Assembly: GCA_947683625.1 (NCBI GenBank)
Contig: CANTUR010000038.1
Span: forward strand, 930,001 to 994,000
Reading direction: 5' to 3'
DNA: 64,000 nt
Source: Mallotus nudiflorus
Lineage: Eukaryota > Streptophyta > Magnoliopsida > Malpighiales > Euphorbiaceae
Shown here: piece by piece, positions 45,769 through 57,249 of the stretch
Numbering within the stretch: position 1 is the stretch's first letter
Layout of the letters: every line of letters begins with the position of its first letter
Translations under genes and position numbers: made by a program
Notes under the pieces: model-generated
Database searches by the model: none
Seen by the model: the letters and a program-made list of their open reading frames with translations, nothing else
What the model was told of the DNA's origin: nothing

Positions 45769-48700
45769 TGTTAGCCAGGGAGTCCAGAACTGAATTGACT
45801 TAAAAGTTTTATCAAGTTCCAGCTTTAATTTTTTAATTAGAAAATAATCCTCAGTACACACCTTTTTTTTTTTTATTAACTGTATAGAGTCTGATATTCC
45901 TTTCCCTTTGTAAAAATTTGAGTGAAGGTTACTTAGTTGCATTTCCCATTGAAATTTGTAGAACTTAAAGATTTGGAATTTTACTTTGTACAATGTGAAA
46001 CTTTTATACTAACTAATGCTATGCAGTCAAATCCAGTTCTTGAAGCATTTGGCAATGCAAAGACCGTTAAAAATAACAATTCCAGGTGCGAAACTATTTT
46101 CCTTCATATTATGTTTTCATTTCTTTCCTTTTTAGTTTTGCATTTTTGCATGCTACTAAACCAGAATTTTTTTTCTTCTAGACAGTAGTTAACAATTTCA
46201 ATTATATGTAAATAACTGTAGATCTTTTTCAATATCATGCTACGTCTATGGTCTAAATACAGGATGGTAGTGAAAGAATTGGTTTCATGCAGAAGTACAA
46301 AAATATTTTCAATACTGTAATCTTTCATATTTTAGGCTTGCTTGTGAGAGGTTCAGTAATGCAAATCAATCTATATATCATTTCATATCTCATTTTTCAT
46401 ATAAAGATCAATCTATATATCATATTAGATTTCTCATATTTTCCATATAATTTTTTTGTACTCATTAATAGTTGCAATTATAGCACTTGTCTTATATTGA
46501 CTGTATTGGCACAGTCGTTTTGGGAAATTTGTTGAAATTCAATTTGATGAAAATGGAAGAATATCAGGGGCAGCCATCAGAACTTATCTTCTTGAAAGAT
46601 CTCGAGTTTGTCAAATTTCAGATCCTGAACGCAACTATCACTGCTTTTACCTTTTATGTGCTGCACCACAAGAGGTAGATATTCCTTTCATTACTGTGTG
46701 TTCCTTTGATTAAAAACCTAGCTCACTTGCCTTCAGCTAATATATTTTGAGTCTTATCAGGAAATTGAGAAGTATAAGCTGGGAAATCCCAGATCATTTC
46801 ATTATCTTAATCAATCCAGTTGCTTTGAACTAGCTGGTGTTGATGAGGCCCATGATTATCTAGCCACTAGAAGAGCTATGGATGTTGTTGGAATAAATGA
46901 GAAAGAACAGGTCTGACCTTTGCTGTGGATTAGAATTTACAGGTTTTTCCGGTGTTAAATGTATGTTCCTTTGTCTTGGGATAAATCTGGTAAAGACAAA
47001 ATTTCCAGTGGCTCAGCATAAGCCCACTCCACAAATAATACAATCACTAATAACTCTCAATCACTAGTGTTTCTTAAACCCAATACACCTGGTACTACTC
47101 TCAAAAACATGATCACCAAATACTTGCCCGCACTCACTTGGTCTCGTCCCAAAATTTGGCATACCTCATCGCACACTTAATGCTGCACTCAGTTCACACT
47201 GCACATATTCTATATATATATAGGCAACAAAAAATTTGGAAACAAGATGTTTCTCCTTGAAGCATTAAAAGAACTTTGTCAATAAGTTGTCAGGTTGCTT
47301 GATAACGCCCATGGAAAATAATCCTATGCCAGGAGGACTATAATGGAATAACACCCATGGAAAATAATCCTATGCTAGGAGGACTATAATGGAATTCAAG
47401 GCACCTTAACAATTTGCTTTTTGAAAAAAGTGTCCGAATACCTTATTGCAATAAAAGAAAAAGGTTAATACTCTCTCTCTTGCAGGAAGCTATTTTCAGA
47501 GTTGTGGCTGCAATTCTTCACCTTGGCAATATTGATTTTACAAAGGGTGAAGACATTGATTCTTCAGTTGTAAAAGATGAGTCCAAATTTCATCTCCAAA
47601 TGACAGCAGAGCTTCTCATGTATGATTGGAACTTTGATTATTTCATGGATATATTATTGCTAATAGCATAACAGCAGTGGTATAATTAAATCTTACACTT
47701 ATTTCAGGTGTGATCCTCAGTCATTGGAAGATGCACTTTGTAGGCGTGTAATGATAACCCCAGAAGAAGTTATTAAGAGAAGTCTCGATCCTCTTCGTGC
47801 AGCAGTTAGCAGAGATGGTTTAGCCAAGACAATATATTCTCGGTTGTTTGATTGGTAAGATGCTGTGCTAATGCCTAGATAGTTTTGAGGTTTTGTTGTG
47901 CAATACATGTAACAGTGCTTTGTTATTTTTTATTCTTTTAAGTTTGCATCTAGTTTATTGTGTGCAGGTTGGTGGATAAAATTAATGTCTCCATTGGGCA
48001 AGATCCTAACTCAAAATGTCTGATTGGAGTCCTTGACATTTATGGCTTTGAGAGCTTTAGAACTAACAGGTAATGCTAATGTAAACAAATAAGTTCCAAT
48101 GCACAACTTACTGAAAAATTATAGGATGAAACCGGGCTATTTGTCTATGTATACATATGCATGATCTGATTAAAAGAATTGGGCTGCTTACCTGATATTT
48201 TGATTAAATTCCCATAATGGGTGAATGAAAAAGGATCCTGGTCACTGCTACTCTGACCTGCAGAGCAGATGGTTACTTGTGGTGGCTGCTTTGTGGGCTT
48301 ATTCATAACACTTATATTTGTTGCTTTATTAAAAAATTTGAACCCATAAAGCAAGTTCATGCTATCATACTTTGATTTTAACCCTCTTTTTCTTCCAAAA
48401 ATGTTGTGAATCATGTTTTTGTCGGATTTCTAACAAAATCCAACTTTTACTATACATTTAAGGAAAGAGGACACTTTCTGAAATGCCCAAAACAGTTTAT
48501 TTTAGGGAATTCTGCATCCAGATATTTAAAGTTAATATGCATGCACCTCTAGATTAATTATTCTGCATGATGATGCAATAAGATAGTAATAAATTGCAGT
48601 AATTGGAACCTGTGTAATCTATTCTCTTACCTAACATGTGATGGAGTTTCTTGAGCTCCTCCGTCCTATACTAATGGAATTTGAGACATCGAGATATGGC

Positions 48701-51700
48701 TGTGACTAGCTATTGATCTCATTTACTACTAAATTTACCTATATTTAGCTCCATATTTAATTTAACTTCATTAAATTTACTTCTGTGGACAGCTTTGAGC
48801 AGTTTTGCATTAATTTTACTAATGAAAAGCTGCAACAACATTTCAACCAGGTATGAGGTTAGTCTTATTTTACAACCTGGGAAGCACTTATGTTTGGCAT
48901 AGTATAATCCAAATCTTTATGGTGCCTTTCAGCATGTGTTCAAGATGGACCAACGAGAGTACATTAAAGAGGAAATTGATTGGAGCTACATAGATTTTGT
49001 TGATAATCAAGATGTTCTAGACCTTATTGAGAAGGTTTCCACACTGTATTCCTTTGTCCCTTCTAACTGATAGTTCTTATTGCAACTTGTGAACTTGTTT
49101 ATTTCAAATTGTGTTTTGGACCCTTGGTTAAGTCATTTTATATTTATTCTCCCATATGGAAGGCATTTTTTTGGTGAAAAAAGTCTTAGACTTGCTACCA
49201 TCAGGGGGCAGGTTCAAGTCCTGACAGCGGTTAATTTTGCAAAGAGACTATTTTCTTAATTCTCCCCCAGGAAACCACTTGTGATGTTATCATAACTGGG
49301 CACACCTTTATCATATTGTCAACTTGTACAAGGCTTTCCATGTAAATTTTATCGTAGAATCTGTTATTTGGACCATATGTATATTTTTGTATTTTGATAT
49401 CATTGAAAAATATAGGAACATATTTCAAGAAGAAAAGTTCTGGAGGAATATTTACCTTAATTGAGGAAATGTTTTAGTAAAATATTTTCATGATGCTTTC
49501 TCTGTATAAATGTCATTGTATTTTTTGATTGCGTTTAACTAAAGTGGTTGATCCGCTCAATTGGTTTTCTTTCACATAATTCTGACTTGTGTTATTGCAG
49601 AAACCAGGTGGGATTATTGCCCTGCTTGATGAGGCATGGTATAATGATGCTCTTTCTTCTCCAGCTGTGATATTATAGGAATTTGATTTTAGGACATGTG
49701 AATTTTCTCACAAACTAAAAGGTATTTGTGTTGAAAGATCTGTTGGTTTTGTTCATTGTCTGCTCAAATGGCATGCATTTCTGGCTTGCAGCATGTTTCC
49801 AAAATCAACTCATGAGACATTTTCAGAGAAGCTCTATAAGACCTTCAAAGATAGCAAGCGATTTTTCAAGCCAAAACTGACTCGAACAGATTTTACCATC
49901 ATTCATTATGCAGGAGAGGTGAACTGTTGTGGTTGTGTTTGGTTCTATTGTTCATTTTTCATAACCCTATTTTCCATTGCATTTAAATATTATCATGCTT
50001 TCAGGTTCAATATCAGTCTGATCAATTCTTAGACAAAAACAAAGACTATGTTGTTCCTGAACACCAGGACCTGTTGAGCACTTCCCAATGTTCTTTTGTG
50101 GCAGGCCTCTTTCCTCCACTCTCTGAGGAGAACGCTAAATCATCAAAGTTTTCATCTATCGGTTCCCGGTTTAAGGTATCTTCTTTGCATTTGTCTCTTT
50201 TACTCCCATGTTCTTTTAGCACAGTGAAATTATCATTAGCAGGTAAATTTATGTAGGGGTCAGGCCATGTTATTTTTCATTAACAATTCAACAGCACAGT
50301 GATTACTGATGTTCAACGTAATTTGTGCAGCTACAGCTGCAGCAGCTGATGGATATACTGAATTCTACAGAGCCTCACTACATTAGATGTGTGAAGCCAA
50401 ATAATTCTTTAGAACCTTCTGTATTTGATAGTATGAGTGTCATGCAACAACTACGTTCTGGTGTAAGTAAAATATTGGATGTTGTTGAACCCCTTGTTTA
50501 CTGAGTTCATTGTTTTTGCATTTCATCATGTTGCTATGTTTTCAGGGAGTTCTAGAGTCAATCAGAATCAAATGTTCTGGTTTCCCTGCTCATAGGACCT
50601 TCTCTGAATTCCTGCATCGATTTGGAATGCTTGTGCCAGATGTTTGGAAGGGGAAGTAAGTATATATTTATTGAGTGTGGGTCTTGCTTGGCCAACTTTA
50701 ATGTTGTGCTGAAATTTTTTGCACACCTGAAATCTCTTTATTTATGACCAGCTATGAAGAGATGGAAGCATGCAAATTTATTTTGGATAAGATGGGGCTT
50801 ACAGGGTATCAGGTAGTATCAAAACCATACATCCACATTCAAAACTTCACTTTGTCTCTATCAGTGGAATTTGCTGGAGGCAGATACTCATACTGATCTT
50901 AGTCTTGATATCGGTATTTACTTATATTGTTTATGCCAAATGAAAATTTTGGTTCTTCTAGCTATACCATTTATACGTCTGACTGTTTTCTTTGTTGTAT
51001 TCCATTGAGTTAGTATTATTACTCTCCCTGGAACCCATCTGATGTTCTGTTTAAAATTAATTTCTCCAATTGTTTAAAGATTCAAACACCTACAAAACAT
51101 GCATACTTTTTGAATGCTCATTCATCATTTTACATCCTCTTCATCCTGCCTATATACAATTTAGCCTTCTTCCTTTATTTGCTGGGCAGTTGGGGATGAC
51201 TAAGGTTTTTCTAAGAGCTGGTCAGATGGCTGAGTTAGATAGACAAAGAGCAAGAGTACTTCGCAGCTCAGCGACAGTTATCCAGCAGCAGGCCAGAACT
51301 CATTCTGCTAGAAAAAATTTCCTTCTTAAGAGGCAGGCTTCTATTCATATACAATCTCATTGGAGAGGTGAGTCCATTGGTTCTTGACAGTGCTATAATC
51401 TGTAGCATAAAGTGAAGCAGAATTTCTTAGCTGAAATATGTTAAAAGAATTTGGCCTTTCATTGGTGATTTGGTCACAGCTTCCCTTTATTTCATGCATG
51501 CTCTTTATTTTTCTCATTGTAGTTCTCATTCATATTTTCATAAAATCAAATTAGTAGTCCTGTTATTCCAGGGAAACTCACTCGTGAATTGTATAAAGAG
51601 ATGAAACGAGAGGCAGCTGCTGTCAAAATTCAGAAGAATTTGCGTAGACAAATGGCCATAAGGTCATATAAGGGGATCAAGTTCTCTGCAGTTGTCTTGC

Positions 51701-54548
51701 AGACTGGTTTGCGATTAATGGCAGCACGTAATGAATTAAGACTTAGAGAGCAAACCAAGGCAGCAACTGTCCTCCAGGTTAACACTTCTCATTTTGTTGT
51801 TTATCGCAATAGCATATTCAGTTGGCTTTTATGTTCTGCCAGAATGAATAATACTTAACTAAAAGAAATGCTTGAAGGTGAATTGGCGCTCCCATAAAGC
51901 TGTTTTACATCATAAGAAGAGTATGGAAGCATCAGTGGTGTCCCAAGATAGCTGCAAGGAAAGAACTTCAGTGGAAGAGCTTATGAGCTCAAGCATGGTA
52001 GGTCTCAATATATTGATGTTAATGTTGGTAGATACAACTGATAGAATGGCATTACTCTATTCCTTCCATTCATTCATTTCTTCACAACAAAAACACAGCG
52101 CCAGCTGACCTTCCAATCCTGTCCTTGCCACTCTCTTTTCTCAACAAAAGAAAAATGCAGCTAGATTTTTGGTTTTTTGGAATTTGCGTTCTTTTTTTTT
52201 TCATCTTTCATTTATCCTCATATGTGCACTAAGTCCTTTGTATCATTGTTCTGTCCATTTTAAGCATAAGAATTTTGTAATTCTCTGTGACACATCCTTC
52301 AGTTTTTTCCCATCTATTTGTGCATAATATGTTTTTTCAATTCTCATCAGGGAGAAGAAGAAACCAGTTCGCTCCTGGAAAAGAATGATAAACTTGAGAC
52401 ACAAGTGAAGGAACTTACATACCAGTTGCAGTCAGAAAAACAACTGAGGGTGAGATATTGCGGCGCATGAATTGCCATCTTTTACCTCGTAAAAAGATGT
52501 GTTAACCTGCAGTATGACTTCTCTTCAATAATGCTGAGCCAGCATAAACCTTTTTTTTTTTTTTTTAATTTTTAACATTGCTTGGTGGCTTGGTCTGCAC
52601 AAATGATGCCACTGCTACCCTTGCTCATCATCACTGGGATAAAAATATCAATGGCTTGAAAGGAAATGCCTTTGAGTGCTAATGGCCTCTAGCTGATCTT
52701 TAAAATAACACATGCAGGTTGAATTGGAAGAAGCAAAAGGGCGAGAAATTACAGCATTGCTGCATTCCCTGAAAATGATGCAAAACCAAATTGATGAAAC
52801 AAATACAGTGCTTTTCAAGGAACGTGAGGCTGCACATAGAGAAAATGGAAAACATACGGTTATCAATGATCCAGAGGAGATTGAGATCTTAAAGGTGATG
52901 ATAATATTGCCTTTCATTCTCAATCTAGTTTCACATTATACAGTTTTAATCATCAATGAAATTAATGGATGGGGCGACAAAAATGGTGAGCAGGGAAAAA
53001 TACAAATTTATACTTCAGTGGTTGTTTCATAATCAAGTCCAAAGCCAATCAGTGCTTGGTAATGGCTAAAGAAGTACAAAGCAGTGAAGCTGTATAATGG
53101 ATGTAGACTCAGAAATTTGTTTTTGAGTGGAAATAAGGACAAAAGACTACGTAACCTGTCTTTGTAGAAATCATTTCTAGGTGACCTGCAGAGATGTTTC
53201 GAAGTTTATATTCTTTGCACCGTGGCACCCAAAATAGTGGTGGGTGCTACAAACAAAAACAATAATATCAGTTTCGTCTGCAATTAAACTTTTAGCCTTG
53301 AGTTTTTCTGTTCAAATTCCCTTTTCCTGTAGAGCAATGCTGGTTAAGGATAAATAACTCATAGCTATTAAGGAAATGAGTCTAAAGCAAGATGTTAACT
53401 AGGTTAATTATATAAAATTATACGAATGCATCTCGGTGGGGATTATGATACAGTAGGAGCAGGTTTTGTCATTAGTTAAAGATCCATTTCTGATTTTTCT
53501 TTCTCATTTGCTATTTGAGTTGACATTTATTATTTGTTGGCTTAAAATAATATGGTAGTTTTACGGTTTCTGAGTTCAATATATTATATATATTGTTCTA
53601 ATATATGATAGGCTTCATTTTTCTGTTACACAGGCATCATTGTTGGAAGAAAAACGAAGAGCTGACGATTCTGAAAGGAAATATGCTGAAGCCCAGCAGT
53701 TAAGTGACAGACGACATAAGAAATTAAAAGAAACTGAAAAGAGAGTTCGTCAACTTCAAAACTCAATGACCAGGTAGTAATAGTGCAGAAAACTTTAGGG
53801 AATAATATAACCTTAGGTCTCCTGATTTTCAAGTTTTATTTGTATGTCACTTAAATAGTTCAACATGCTCAGTTCTGGGCATGCATATTTACAGTCTTCA
53901 ATCCATGATTTTCCTTAGGCATCTGCAAGAATACATTTACATTAATCATGGCAATTTGTAAAACAATCTCATGTTTAACTAATTCTAGACCTGATCTAGT
54001 GTGGCTCAGGATGTTATATTCCATGTCAGACCAATTTGCAGAGCTGAAAATGATGTTGCACGCCTCATCAAACTCAACTTCAACTTCTGGACAAATTACA
54101 CCAAATGTACAGGTTGATGTTGCTTCTGATATGTCTGATGCGTCATCCACCGACACTGATTTCTCTTTTCCAGCTCTGGCTGTATCTCCAACCGCAGATG
54201 ACTCTTCTCCCAATAGTAATACTTACCCGTTGACAATTCAGGAAGTTTCAACAATAGAAGTTTCAGGTTAGACTTTTTTTCTTGATGTAAACTGTATTTG
54301 CAGTTAAATCCTCAGCAGCCAAGCACACACTGGAAAGTTCTGCTATTACTTTCTTAATTTCTAGAAAACAGAGGCCTGATTTGTACTTTACATAGAAGTT
54401 TTATTCATACTTGAAAGCTTCATCAGTCTGTCTCTCAGAATTCTGATTCTTATATTGTCCTGTTTCCTTCTCTTTGTGGTTACACTATGCAGATTCTAAG
54501 AAGTGGAAGGGTGATAAAGATAAGGGAGCATTTGACGACTACTTCTGA
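44434..54548 (+). CDS. Class XI myosin heavy chain, short-tailed (no dilute domain)
   Basis: 26 exons that join in frame to 1125 codons: 44434-44580, 44699-44842, 44957-45102, 45194-45350, 46027-46085, 46515-46674, 46761-46910, 47486-47619, 47708-47854, 47968-48069, 48793-48850, 48933-49034, 49601-49638, 49792-49918, 50005-50175, 50331-50462, 50546-50655, 50752-50812, 51190-51367, 51572-51777, 51878-51997, 52351-52449, 52718-52894, 53634-53773, 54010-54266, 54493-54548. All splice sites are GT-AG. Actin-based organelle motor: P-loop GESGAGKT (161-168), switch I SSRF (217-220), switch II DIYGFE (438-443), five IQ motifs (about 735-866) for calmodulin-like light chains, coiled coil about 884-1022. 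The C-terminus is Ser/Asp-rich and ends GAFDDYF. The ~350-residue globular (dilute) cargo domain of typical class XI tails is absent; Arabidopsis XI-J is, as I recall, similarly short. The sixth IQ is locally frameshifted. An in-frame TAG at about 44415 supports the chosen start. Confidence 0.9.
45731..45770. repeat. (TA)n/(CA)n in myosin intron 4
   Basis: TA run followed by cacacacg; ordinary intronic microsatellite. Confidence 0.85.
47304..47395 (+). repeat. 46-bp tandem duplication in a myosin intron
   Basis: Two near-identical units (aac(g/a)cccatggaaaataa...taatggaat) start at 47304 and 47350, in intron 7. Confidence 0.9.
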
Positions 54549-56679
54549 TGTAAAATCTTATTGTTTCTTCTTCTTCTAGCTTAGATGTTAACTCAGCTTA
54601 GGGTTGTCAGCATTATTGAGTAGGCAACCACACCTGAACTATTACATCAGACAGCAATATTTCCAAGGATATTATAGATCAATTAGTCAGGTACTCCTGC
54701 CCTAAAGTGGAAAAAAAAAAGGTTCTAGCTACTGTAAATTCATTGCTAGATCACTAACATCAGATGTAATTTTACTTGTCTCCAATCAAGGACTGAAAGT
54801 GCAGAAGCTATAGCATCATACAGGTTCCTGAGAATGAGTCTACTCTAGTTTTCACTTTTTATGTAATTTATTGTGTTGTTTCTATACTAAATTTTGAGAA
54901 GTTCAGCATTCTGCTGTCAAATTTGAGGAATACTGAAAGGATGAGACAAGAAAAGCAGGAACTGAAAGAGGACTTCAATTGCAACACGCTGCAGAGGCAG
55001 ATCAAAACTTTCTGCTTTAGTGCGAATGCTTTTAGCAATGAGATCAGCTGAAAAAAAAAAAGGACGTTCAATTTCATCTGGATAACTCAAAGCATTGTTC
55101 CCATGTCTGGTGTGCCAAGTTCTGTGCTTATCCTCTCTAAGAGCGAAAGGCTAATTTGAAGCCATATTGCTGATAGCTCCAATTGAGATTTGGTAGCATC
55201 TATGCAATATGGTTAAGGGAAGGGGTTAACAAGTTCTCTGCCATTGTTATAGCTCTTACATGTGGAAATTTATATACATTAATAGGATAATCTTACACAA
55301 GTGTGGCTGTTGTGATATAACAAATGTAGTGAAAAGTCTCATATTTAGGAAGCATTAACTTAAAATATATATATATATGTATATGTATATTTTTTTGTTT
55401 ATCAATATAATCCAAAACGGACACTTAACCTTACTGTCCTCATGAAACTCTACGACCTTAAAATAGAATCATCCATCGGATGCCTTTAAGTGAGAGAATA
55501 CAACAATTGATGGAAAATTGCATTTTAATTTTTGCTTTTAATTGTACCATACCATTTGACCAAGAGGTCACTTGAGAGCTTAAAATTGGCTTGTAAGGTG
55601 AACAATACATGATCTCATGCAACTATGTTAGGTTTAGTATAACAATCCCTCCTTTTCTACTCAACTTCATGCTCAATTTTTTACGGTTTCTCGTATCTAA
55701 TCTGGCGATTGAAAAGGAACGCAAAATTATAGAGAAAACTATTGAGGGCTCTTCTATTTATATGCATTGCTTTCGAGATTCAAATACAAGTTTCCACTCC
55801 GATCTCATCACAATCTTGTTGAGCCATGCTTGGAGAGTTAGTGGGCTTTTCTTGCCATGTGCTAAGAGGAGGACTCTCGAACGACCAGCCTAGCAAGATT
55901 TCAGTCTTCCTTTTTTTTTTTTCTTTTTTCTTTTTCATTTGAAGCTCCATCTAATAATCATATAAGTTCGAGTGTTCGACTATTCTAGAGTTTTGAACGG
56001 AATGATTAAAGGAACAAAGCTCTCTCACAATTATTTTTAATTTTTAATTCTTTAATATTTAGCAAAAAAATTAAGAATGGGGGTATAAATTTGAGTTAAT
56101 AATTATAATTCAATCAAACCCATCTCATTAATTAAATTTCTTGTACTATCTTTATTCGTAAGTTTAATTACCTTTTTTTTCTGTTTTGGTATCTAATATA
56201 ATTATTCTCTATCATGGGATTTGATCCTATCAACAGCAAGACATATACACATTGACATACAGTTCTTTTAGTTCCCTTTGTCTTGAAAAGTTACTTGACA
56301 TGTAAACGTTAAAAATGCTGCAAGCTAACATCCATTAGATCTCGCCTACATTTAGCTAAAAAGGAAACAACACTCACCACACTAGGTTTCTATATTACAT
56401 TGGTTAAGCAATATCCATATATGGTATCAGACATTTTCAGGTGAGGACACATTTGATTGTATTTCATTTTTTTTTTTTTTTTCACTTTGCTTTCAACTTT
56501 CAGACTTCATCTTCTTCACTATGAAGCAAACCCTTGTTCTAACATAAGTACTGAGCTCTCTCTCCCTCTTCCTCTCAACCCTCTTCCCTATTTTTTGAGC
56601 TCGATATAGATATATATTGTTCTTGCTGTTTCTTGATTATCCTTTAAGGTTTTGTTTGAAACCAAAAATTTAGGCAAGC
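54549..56679. other. Myosin 3' UTR and intergenic space
   Basis: The first few hundred bases are probably myosin 3' UTR. I searched by eye for dilute-domain coding exons here and found none. A frame at 55609-55893 has no recognisable domain. Just upstream of the next gene lies a CT-rich leader (56500-56590). Confidence 0.55.
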
Positions 56680-57249
56680 ATGGAGAGAACTTATTTGGGT
56701 AGTGAAGGAGATAACAATTCAAGTGGGTTTTTATGGCCTCAAAGAAACTACACTTGTAGCTTTTGCAAGAGGCAGTTTAACTCTGCTCAAGCTCTTGGTG
56801 GTCATATGAATGTTCATAGAAGAGATAGAGCCATGTTGATACAGTTACCTTCATGGGTTTTTGAATGTCCAAAACCTAATAGTAATAATACTTTTAAATC
56901 CCACCCTAACCCTAGTTTTTCATCTCCAACATCTGTATCATCTCCACACCATTCCTTCCTCTCTCCACCTCCCACTACTTCCTTCAGTACTTCATCACCA
57001 TCTTATAACCAGCTGGAGAAGAAGTCCACAGCTGAACGTCACTCTTCTGATCCTCTAATAAGTGAAAAGAAGAAGAAGAAGAACATGAGAGCTTTTGCTG
57101 AGGTTAAAGAATTCAAGAATGATGCTTTTGCACAGAAATATGAGCTTGAAGTTTTGGAGAAAAGTGAAGTTATTAGCTTGGAGTTGGAGATAGGGTGTAA
57201 AGATCCAAAGGAAGTTTTGGATTTGGAGCTTAGACTTGGTTGTTTTTAG
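56680..57249 (+). CDS. SUPERMAN-like single C2H2 zinc-finger repressor
   Basis: Intronless, 189 residues. One C2H2 finger (Cys26, Cys29, His42, His46) carries the plant QALGGH signature: YTCSFCKRQFNSAQALGGHM followed by NVHRRDRA. This NVHRRDRA extension is typical of the SUPERMAN/RABBIT EARS/ZFP10-11 group. A long Ser/Pro-rich linker and a Lys-rich stretch (KKKKK, about residues 130-134, possible nuclear localisation) follow. At the C-terminus is an EAR repression motif, LDLELRLG (180-187), with a similar SLELEIG (166-172) just before it. Such proteins are nuclear, bind DNA and recruit TOPLESS-type co-repressors to control organ boundaries, cell division or branching. The exact orthologue is not assignable. 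Both start and stop are clear. Confidence 0.92.
   Translation: MERTYLGSEGDNNSSGFLWPQRNYTCSFCKRQFNSAQALGGHMNVHRRDRAMLIQLPSWVFECPKPNSNNTFKSHPNPSFSSPTSVSSPHHSFLSPPPTTSFSTSSPSYNQLEKKSTAERHSSDPLISEKKKKKNMRAFAEVKEFKNDAFAQKYELEVLEKSEVISLELEIGCKDPKEVLDLELRLGCF

Noticed and set aside
44434..54548. Class VIII myosin
   Set aside because: Length fits class VIII, but the N-terminal SHIWVGDPEVAWLDG and motor sequence are of class XI type, and there are more than four IQ motifs.
54868..55077. Possible extra myosin tail exon
   Set aside because: Plus-strand translation is Glu/Lys-rich but does not resemble dilute or coiled-coil tail sequence, and the myosin already ends in frame at 54548.
55609..55893. 94-codon frame after the myosin
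   Set aside because: No recognisable domain, signal or neighbouring exon; could be a repeat fragment.
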